Assembly (NCBI GenBank): GCA_910592005.1
Contig: CAJVPP010002175.1
Coordinates: 1 to 15,994 of the forward strand
Reading direction: 5' to 3'
Length of the DNA: 15,994 nt
Source of the DNA: Funneliformis mosseae
Lineage: Eukaryota; Glomeromycota; Glomeromycetes; Glomerales; Glomeraceae
The notes beneath the pieces were generated by a model, which made no database searches, was not told the origin of the DNA, and saw nothing but the letters and a program-made list of their open reading frames with translations. The position numbers and the translations under genes are program-made. This document shows positions 9,436 to 15,994 of this stretch, one piece after another (position 1 is the stretch's first letter; each line of letters opens with the position of its first letter).

Positions 9436-10069
9436 TTAACTACAACATAGTTCTGTACTAGAGAAGTATGATTCTCGGGATCATGGCGAAGACATTCCCC
9501 AGTGATTGTATAGGTGTGAGCCATGTTCTTGGCTTCATGTACTACAACACCATAAGCCGCTCCCATTTTTCGCAAATAACGAGGAATTAAATCATAGTTT
9601 TTAGAAATGTATTCAATATTTTAGTTCCTGGCTTACCTGGGTCGCCCATTCGGCCAGAAGATATTGCATCCTGAATCCAAGTGAGTAATTCTTTGGCTCG
9701 TTCTTGGTTCTTCTCTAACGATTAAATTTTCGAGGTCTATCTTTCTGATCTCTATTTTTCGCATACCCAGTTACTCCAACATCTGTAATGCGCAAAGTTA
9801 TAAGTTCAGCAGGGCGTATACAAAGCATTATCATAACATCGGCGAGAGATTGTAAATAAGTGTAGAAACATCATACTCATCTAATCTTTCCTTAACTGAC
9901 TCTAATGTAAAATGGTCTGGGTAATTAATTCATCAATCTCTTCAGTAATTTTCGATGCTTTTTTTGTATTTCATTGACTTCTTTCGTAATATCAAGAATT
10001 TTTGTAGCCTCAATTATTTTTGGATGAGGCATCAAGATTTCGTACAAATTTTGTTGCAATAGCAGACAT
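9429..10069 (-). pseudogene. Tyrosine-recombinase-like protein, about six frameshifts
   Basis: On the minus strand from ATG 10069-10067 the pieces read MSAIATKFVRNLDASS, EATKILDITKEVNEIQKK, KASKITEEIDELI, DHFTLESVKERLDEYDVS, SLADVMIMLCIRPAELITLR, TDVGVTGYAKNRDQKDRPR, NQERAKELLTWIQDAISS, and finally NYDLIPRYLRKMGAAYGVVV and HEAKNMAHTYTITGECLRHD up to QNYVVVNY. I recognise a high-copy Glomeromycotina family. The layout fits a tyrosine recombinase: Arg in 'CIRPAEL' (box I), HEAK as a His-x-x-Lys form of the usual His-x-x-Arg, then LRH...QNY for the late His and nucleophile Tyr. Such enzymes cut and rejoin DNA in Crypton-like elements. Frame changes fall near 10016-10022, 9960-9966, 9915, 9850, 9722 and 9598, several in homopolymers. 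The usual extension after 'VVVNY' is missing, cut at the junction with the HTH fragment. Confidence 0.65.
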
Positions 10070-10222
10070 GTTCAGGTTATTGTGTATCAATATTTTAGGT
10101 TATACTGTCTTGAGTATATATTATGGAAAATATTTTTTCAAATCGAAATTAATTATCCGTGGATTCGTATATCTGTACACAAAAATTGAATGGGTTCATG
10201 GTTAATGTAATTCTATCGGAAA

Positions 10223-10345
10223 ATGGATATGAGTAAGGCACGGAATAGATCGAAGGTTTTAGAATCCATAGCTCTACGTAATAAGATTGTTGAAAATATT
10301 AATAGGATCAAAGTAGACATACGCCAAGCACGCGATACATGTTAA
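10223..10345 (+). CDS. Small basic helical ORF, uncertain
   Basis: The frame ATG 10223 to TAA 10343-10345 encodes 40 residues, starting MDMSKARNRSKVLESIALRN and continuing as an amphipathic basic helix rich in Ile, Lys and Arg. Its composition looks coding rather than random, and an in-frame stop (10208-10210) precedes the ATG. It may be a fragment of a larger coiled-coil protein. I do not recognise it. It lies just upstream of the start of the recombinase pseudogene, on the opposite strand. Confidence 0.3.
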   Translation: MDMSKARNRSKVLESIALRNKIVENINRIKVDIRQARDTC

Positions 10346-10487
10346 TACCTTGGGTCGGATCTGTTTATTTGAAATTTATCAATACATAGAATATAACGAA
10401 AAAATTTATAGTTTCGGGGTAGGAGCCGGGCTATATTAATTGGTGGCATCATAAACGGATGGGATAGATTATAGCTATACATATTCT

Positions 10488-10826
10488 CTAGTCATATATA
10501 TCATAAAGAAGATCAATCTTTTTTTCAAGCTTTCTTGCCTGTCTATAAAGATCTTGCCATTGGCTATGAAATTTATTTCGAAGAACAGAGGATTTGATAA
10601 GACAGGGAAGAATTTTTATAAGATTGGTTATATAAAAATTAACAATTATATGAACATTTTTAATATCATATACAGTGATTCAATCATAATATGTAGTATT
10701 AATAATTGTATGAAGACGTGTTGTTTCCTGTTTACTCCAATATAATTGACCTTTTGTAAAATTAAGGTTTTTATAAAGATCTCTTTCTTTTGTTTTAAGA
10801 GAGTTCACAATACTTCTATACTTCAT
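10488..10826 (-). pseudogene. Small hypothetical protein with one in-frame TGA
   Basis: On the minus strand ATG 10826-10824 opens MKYRSIVNSLKTKERDLYKN, continues through GQLYWSKQETTRLHTIINTT, meets TGA at 10682-10680, and stays in the same frame for 63 more codons, ending WQDLYRQARKLEKKIDLLYD and stop TAG 10490-10488. Total 112 codons plus stop. The C terminus is a charged helix that could form a coiled coil. Without the TGA the frame is continuous, so one G-to-A change of a Trp codon (or C-to-T of an Arg codon) would explain the break. Alternatively a short intron removes it: GTATAT a few bases after the TGA and ...TTTCATAG before the Gln-Trp-Gln codons are possible ends, but the TGA itself lies outside. 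Family unknown. Upstream on the same strand, FDLLATHELLENIFINL (about 10915-10865) may be another piece. Confidence 0.45.
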
Positions 10827-10829
10827 GAT

Positions 10830-12260
10830 GATTTACAATAAAAGAATAAAGATCTTTATATTCAAAGGTTAATAAATATATTTTCAAGCAATTCATGGGT
10901 AGCAAGCAGGTCAAAAGTGAGGCCAGAATTTTTTTGTGTATATGTCATTAATAATAAATAAGTGAAAAGTTTTTAGTATATATATATTTACAAAATCAAA
11001 GCTTTAAATAAAAATTAATTTTCCACCTCTTTGATTATATATTTATCAAGAAATATATGATTATTTTAAATAGGAGATCTGAATATTGTTTAGCTAAGTA
11101 ATCTTATACTTTTGAATATTTATTCAATTTACCTATAATAAAAGTGAATTTTAAAAACTTATTTCATAATGAAACTTCTTTCTGATAAAGAGCCTACCCT
11201 ATATCACTTTACTAAAGATGAAATTAATTTTGTGTTAGATTCTTAGATATGACAATATATCAAAAAAGATAGATTTATTTGTGAAAAAAATGTTTACGAA
11301 AATCAGAATATATTAAATATTTTAAATCATTACCCGATAAATTATATGCATTTTAAAATAAGTTGACTTATTTTTAAACTGGTTTTTATATAATATATAT
11401 TATAACTATATATATGAATTACTGATAAGATAGACAAAAAAAATAATTATTTCAATCTATTCACAAGTTTATGTTCAGATATATATAGCTAACTATTTTA
11501 TTTATAATATGCAATTTTTTTATATTAATAAATATAGGTAGTATACTTATTCTAGCATGATCAGAATTTGCATAATTAGTGATCTTAAAAAACATTTATA
11601 GTTCATACTTAAAATCAGATAAGTTAGATATATGATTCTCTATTATAGAATAGTATTTTGTAATTAATTTAGCCTACCTTTTTTATGATAGTTTAATTTA
11701 TTGTAATATTTTTCAGCATATTTAATACATATATCATATGTAAAAATAGTTAATATATTACATTTTATACAAGAATTATGCAATTGTATTTTTCAATAAA
11801 GAGTATAATCCTCTTATCAATAATAGCTTTTTTTATAGATATAATTATAAATATAAGTATATAAGTAAGAATAGAATATTATTACTAATAGTGATAATTA
11901 ATAACTTTTAATTTTATATATATAGAATAATTATTTTTTGAATTAAACTTTTTATATCACTTTTATTATAAGTTAATAAATTAATGCTTATATATACTTT
12001 TTTATTAGATTAAATAATATATATATATAAATTAATAAAATTAGTTTATTTAGTAAAGTAAAAAAAACATTTATGTAAATTATTACAATAATAGTATCTA
12101 AATTAAAAAATTAGCTGAATATAATAAAGCAAAAATAATTCTTTAAAGTTTAACAGATCTTAATTATAAATCTGATATAGAGAACATATATATTATAAAT
12201 AGTAACTTAAATCTAATGATCATAATAGTTTTATTAATAAAAATGATATTATATTTTTAG
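10830..12260. other. AT-rich flank, mostly featureless
   Basis: CpG is very rare and stops are dense. The only plus frame I could support is the decayed ORF at 11169-11393. TA-rich runs occur near 10978-10990, 11388-11415 and 12016-12030. I infer eroded repeat DNA continuous with the primase-like remnant that follows. Confidence 0.5.
11169..11393 (+). pseudogene. Decayed ORF, unknown
   Basis: The ATG at 11169 reads MKLLSDKEPTLYHFTKDEIN for 25 codons, then TAG (11244-11246) and TGA (11250-11252), then RFICEKNVYENQNILNILNH to TGA 11364-11366 and TAA 11391-11393. Three internal stops in 74 codons is fewer than the roughly seven such AT-rich DNA would give by chance, and all could be Gln, Arg or Trp codons changed by C-to-T or G-to-A. 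No family recognised. It lies about 870 bp upstream of the primase-like remnant on the same strand and could be part of the same element. Confidence 0.35.
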
Positions 12261-13620
12261 AGGTATACTAACTTGAAGAAATTTATTTTCAATATATATA
12301 ATCTGAATAAAAGAAAAAGATTTTACATTGATCAATTATCTTTTGAAGTTTATAAAATACCTAACACACATGAATATATTAATAAAAATCAGCTTCTTTA
12401 TTTAATTATTGATATTAATGTAAGATAAAAGCCTGATCTTAATAATTTTAAACTTTCTTTCTTAAATAATAAAAAAATAATTCATGTGAATTTGATATCT
12501 CAAATTTTAGTTATTTATACAGATGCATTAAGCTTAATATCAGATTATATATTTTTTTTAAATTCTTTTGTATTAGCAAATTTATCAAATACTAATAAAT
12601 GCAATTGGCATATTATTTATTCTTATATTCAATTTGTAAATTATAGAGAATTTAAGGATTTTATTAAAAAAGTTATTGAACTAGTTGAAAAATTTATTGA
12701 TATTAGTCTTTTTAAAATACATTTCAATTATCAGCTTTTAGAATTAACAAAGGAAAATCATATAAAAAATCCTGCTATTTCTTTTATTAAAAATGAATTT
12801 CAAAAATTAAACAATTATTTAGTTCAGTCTAAGAAAATTATTCAGAGATTTAATCATAAATCCTTTCTTCTGAAAAGCTAGTAAAAGAAAAATTCTAATC
12901 TATCAATAATAAAAATGCTTTAAATAAAGGAGTTAATCTAGTTATTACAAAATATAAATGATTTTATATTAGAATAATTAAGAAAGGATTTATTAACTTT
13001 CAAATATAATTTATTAAAGAATATCTTATATATGATATTAAATATGATAAGATTAATTATGTAAAAAATAGGCATTTTATACTTAAGTATTATCACTAAA
13101 AATAATATAAGTCAAAGATCACAAGAGTCTTGACTTTAATAAAATATTAAATCAGAAGTAAAGTCTAAATGGTAATTAATTAAAAAATTACTCAATATTA
13201 TAAAATATCTACGTCTACTTTTTGAATTACCTAGAGTAATTATTAATATAAAGAAAATAAAGATAATTTAGAAGCTTATTCCAATTTTTTATGTAAAGAA
13301 TCTAGTACAACTTTAATTCGCTCTTCTATAATGATAGCAAAAACAAAAAATCTAAAAAGAAATATGATACTTTATCTAAAAGTAGTGTATAATTACCTTC
13401 TATTATTTAGATTTCTTATTAAAAAACTCTTAGAATAAATCACAAAGCTTAATTAATAAACTTAAATCATCAGAGCTTAAAATCTGTAACTATTAGAATA
13501 AACAAAACTTATTTATAAATAAATAGTTACTTCTAGTGATATATTTTCAATCAAAAATTGAAAATAAATGTCTTATATTTGTTCTTATTTTCTAATTTTA
13601 ATAAATATTTCATTATCAAT
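12261..13620 (+). pseudogene. Hypermutated primase-helicase (origin-binding type) remnant
   Basis: From 12261 (after TAG) the frame runs to TAG 12879-12881 with one internal stop (TAA 12426-12428), about 205 codons in DNA where a stop is expected every ten. It fits an archaeo-eukaryotic primase domain: a hydrophobic strand with Asp-Ile-Asn at 12411-12419 (metal-binding DxD, second Asp apparently mutated), Asn-Trp-His at 12603-12611 (Ser-x-His motif with Ser to Asn) and Phe-Ile-Asp near 12693-12701 (third motif). After a one-base shift near 12860 the next frame holds EYLIYDIKYDK (13019-13051), where relatives have a Cys-x-x-Cys...His zinc site. From about 13230 come ESSTTLIRSS (13298-13327) and a Walker-A-like remnant ending Ala-Lys-Thr (13337-13345), then LPSII-stop-ISY-stop-KTL (13393-13431), matching helicase motif Ia of origin-binding proteins (herpes UL9-like, superfamily 2). 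Beyond about 13620 the match fades. I recognise a Rhizophagus family joining these domains. Its role there is unknown; self-replication of a mobile element is inferred. Confidence 0.65.
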
Positions 13621-14641
13621 TTTCATTTACAAGAAATAGAAATATCAAGTTATTAGTATAAAAATAGTTTTAATCCTAAATTTTAATTTAATCACACTTT
13701 TAATCCTTTAATAATAAGTTTATCTCTTCTTCTACTTCTAAATATACCTTTATTTCTAAACTTAAGCTCTATTTCTAAATCTACTATTATACTTCCTTCT
13801 ATTAAATATTACCATTTCATGATTTGATTAATGTCATAATATACAGATTGATTTATTTGTGATCTTTGTTTCTAAGTATAACAGGTGTCAAAAAAGTTTT
13901 AATAACATTATCAATTTATTTAAAGAATCTTATACTTAATATTAGCATGCTAATTTTAGATAGAATATTTTATTCAATATCAAACTTTTCAAAATATTTT
14001 TTATTTTTAACGTAATTTTTGATACTATATATTAAGCCACATAATAATATAATTCAATTAATTTTAATAGAATATTCTATTGATTGATTTGATCTTTTAT
14101 GTATTTTATATTTCAGTTATAAATTATTTATATATTCAAGCTATTGTTTATACCTTCTTATTAATGTATAATATATCTGATAAGTATTTTGCTACTATTA
14201 AGTATTGGTCAATCAACTGTTTTTATTAGTATTCAAATAATTCTTTATAAAGAGAATTCTGATATGTATAAAACATATAACAGAATTCTTTAAACTAGTT
14301 TTCTAATTTTCTTTTAAACTTTTTTAAAAGATTCAAATCAATGTGAAAATATATAATAAGTGTTAAGTATTTAAATAGATTTTTTTAATTGATTAAATCA
14401 TAAAAGAATCTAAATCATTAAAAATAACTCTAGAAAAAATATTTATTTCAATATATATAATTTAAATATCTATCAATAAATATCTAAAGTTTCATTTTTA
14501 ATAATAACACATACCATGATCCTAATCTTATAGTTATTATTAACTACTGTTATAATATAAAGCATTATATAAAATCAATTAATATTATAAGTAGTATTAA
14601 CTATTATAATATCATTAAATCTGCAATATAATTTTCTTTAT
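13621..14641. other. AT-rich stretch downstream of the helicase remnant
   Basis: The rest of the helicase would be expected here but I could not align it. A plus frame at 13812-14171 stays unusually open. Short direct repeats (TATTAACTACTGTTATAATAT near 14537 and TATTAACTATTATAATAT near 14594) lie in 14530-14615. Otherwise nothing supportable. Confidence 0.4.
13812..14171 (+). pseudogene. Decayed ORF, unknown
   Basis: One frame runs 120 codons with three internal stops (TGA 13860-13862, TAA 14013-14015, TGA 14085-14087), against about twelve expected at this composition. The longest open run is 50 codons (13863-14012), including SITGVKKVLITLSIYLKN and RIFYSISNFSKYFLFLT. It is rich in Ile, Leu, Phe and Tyr, so it could be membrane-like or simply AT-biased. 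A short string ACAGGTGT...CAAAAAAGTT also occurs near 1801-1823, suggesting a related repeat in both flanks. Family not recognised. Confidence 0.3.
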
Positions 14642-15016
14642 ATAGGGGATATTCATAAAAGTAAATCCAGTTTTCTTAAGACTGATCCTAATCAAGATTT
14701 TATAATCTAAAGCAACTCTAAATCCTTTTATTCTAATAATAAATAAAGTATTTTAGAAGCATTTGCATCTTCTAGATTATTTTCTGATAAAATTAATAAA
14801 TTATATTATACAAATCTTTCTTATAAATAGGCTGATCTGGATAATTATGTCTAAGTAAAGAATAGATAGATCCTTAGTTTATTTACTTTTGAATAGCATA
14901 CTTCTATATCTGCTAATATATTAAGTAACAACTTATGAAAATGTGATACTATTTCACAAATCATTGATGTAAATGGATGATTATGAATATTTTTGAACTT
15001 ATTTTTAGATAATTAA
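14642..15016 (+). pseudogene. Possible decayed coding frame, unknown
   Basis: The frame reads GDIHKSKSSFLKTDPNQDF, then SILEAFASSRLFSDKINKLY, YTNLSYK, ADLDNYV, HTSISANILSNNL and KCDTISQIIDVNG, separated by stops at 14708, 14744, 14828, 14852, 14867, 14894, 14936, 14978, 14984 and 15014. The stop number is near chance for this base composition, so the case rests only on the protein-like text between them (Asp, Pro, Ala, Ser and Gly content unusual for random AT-rich DNA). All stops could come from Gln, Arg or Trp codons by C:G-to-T:A change. No family recognised. Confidence 0.3.
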
Positions 15017-15994
15017 TATTAAGTTTTAACTTACAAAATATGTGAATCAGATTTAGTACATTTATAAGTAACCCTTCACACTATACCTTCAAATTTTGCT
15101 TGTTCTAATCCTTTAATTAAAGCTTTCATTTAATGTAAAATTATTGATCCAATTATTAAATTTTTTTCAGTTAGTAAAAGTAAGTCTAAAGATCAATTCT
15201 AAAGGTTTAGATAGATCATTTGATTTATCTGATTCTTTACTATATAAAGCAGTATTAATTATCAGTAAATTTGATTTAAAAACTTAAGAAATATAAATTC
15301 AGATCATATTATTAGGAGAAAAAATATTAAGATTAATCAGATTAATATTATGCAAACTTATGAAAGTAAATTATTTTGATCAGAAAGCTATTAATAAGAA
15401 AAATTTTAATTACGTGATAAAATCTAATAATATAGTAATACAAATTGAAATAAATAATACAAAAAAATAAAATAATCACGTGAGCTATTAAAAAAATTAA
15501 AGTAATAGTTTTTAAATTATTATAAAAGGTATTTTTATAATTAATATAAGATATATTATTATAGTATTGTTAACTACAAAGTTTCAATAAAAATAGTTTA
15601 AAAAGTAAGAGAAAAAAAAGCAAAAATTAAAATTAATCAACAATTTAATTTATTAATTTTATAATAATAATAATAATATAAACACGTAATCATAATATAA
15701 TAAACTTAATAAATAAATATATCATATATTTTTATTATATAATAAATTAATATATAACTCACATGACATTACATAAATTTTTAAAAATAAAATATTTATA
15801 TAACATATTTTTTATATATTTAATAAGAAGCTATATTTTTCTTTTTGAAAATTTATATAATATATATATAATATATAATACAAGTATATGGGTTGATTGC
15901 TAGGAAAATCAGATTCTGGGAATTTTTTAGCAAAATTGAGATTTTTATTACATTTTAGTTTTTGATATTATTAGATTAAAATGTATTAAGCTCT
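15017..15994. other. AT-rich tail without genes
   Basis: A weak plus frame continues to about 15450 (for example LDRSFDLSDSLLYKAVLIIS near 15209-15265). After that the sequence is low-complexity, with ATA repeats at about 15660-15680 and TA runs at about 15855-15880. Nothing else is supported. Confidence 0.5.

Noticed and set aside
10020..10205. Plus-strand open frame of 61 codons
   Set aside because: Its first part is antisense to the start of the recombinase pseudogene and the rest is AT-biased without a recognisable motif.
10554..10745. Plus-strand open frame
   Set aside because: Antisense to the more protein-like 112-codon minus-strand gene, and it needs a TTG start.
1..15994. CRISPR array, bacterial operon, rRNA or complete tRNA
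   Set aside because: No regularly spaced repeats, Shine-Dalgarno-led gene strings or RNA gene signatures were seen.

Overview
Organism: the window looks like nuclear DNA of an arbuscular mycorrhizal fungus (Glomeromycotina; Rhizophagus- or Gigaspora-type). I infer this from AT-rich eukaryotic sequence with no bacterial operon structure, and from two repeat families I recognise from that group: the coiled-coil family whose members begin near 'NTQSKIDLLEQ' (6643-7810) and a tyrosine-recombinase-like family (9429-10069, minus). No database search was possible.

Layout: two very AT-rich, CpG-poor flanks (1-3790 and about 10830-15994) enclose a core of more normal composition (about 4500-10830). 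The left flank has no intact gene, only short possible decayed frames and degenerate copies of a GGCAAATTTGCC palindrome. At 3792-4443 lies a lightly broken gene of unknown function with a Cys/His-rich stretch. The core is a graveyard of accessory genes: a broken coiled-coil plus Asn/Gln/His-rich gene (4846-6090) carrying a 144-bp imperfect hairpin; a 79-bp nested palindrome; the coiled-coil family gene (6643-7810); a retropepsin-like gene on the minus strand (8057-8694) divergent from a Ser/Glu-tailed gene (8739-9198); a Tc1/mariner-type helix-turn-helix fragment (9292-9435) meeting the recombinase pseudogene tail to tail; and a small minus-strand gene with one in-frame stop (10488-10826).

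Most interesting region: in the right flank, 12261-13620 (plus) reads through scattered stops and frameshifts as a primase-polymerase (AEP/herpes-type) domain, then a lost zinc-ribbon and the start of an origin-binding-type superfamily 2 helicase. Its damage is what C:G to T:A mutation would produce: Cys to Tyr, Pro to Leu, His to Tyr, Trp and Gln to stop. This points to a self-replicating mobile element killed by RIP-like or methylation-driven mutation.

Function: I see no operon and no co-working gene set. The shared theme is selfish DNA and its decay. Almost every recognisable gene has frameshifts, many in homopolymer runs, so some breaks could be long-read assembly errors rather than real mutations. 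Weak reading frames on the minus strand of the AT-rich flanks were not examined exhaustively.
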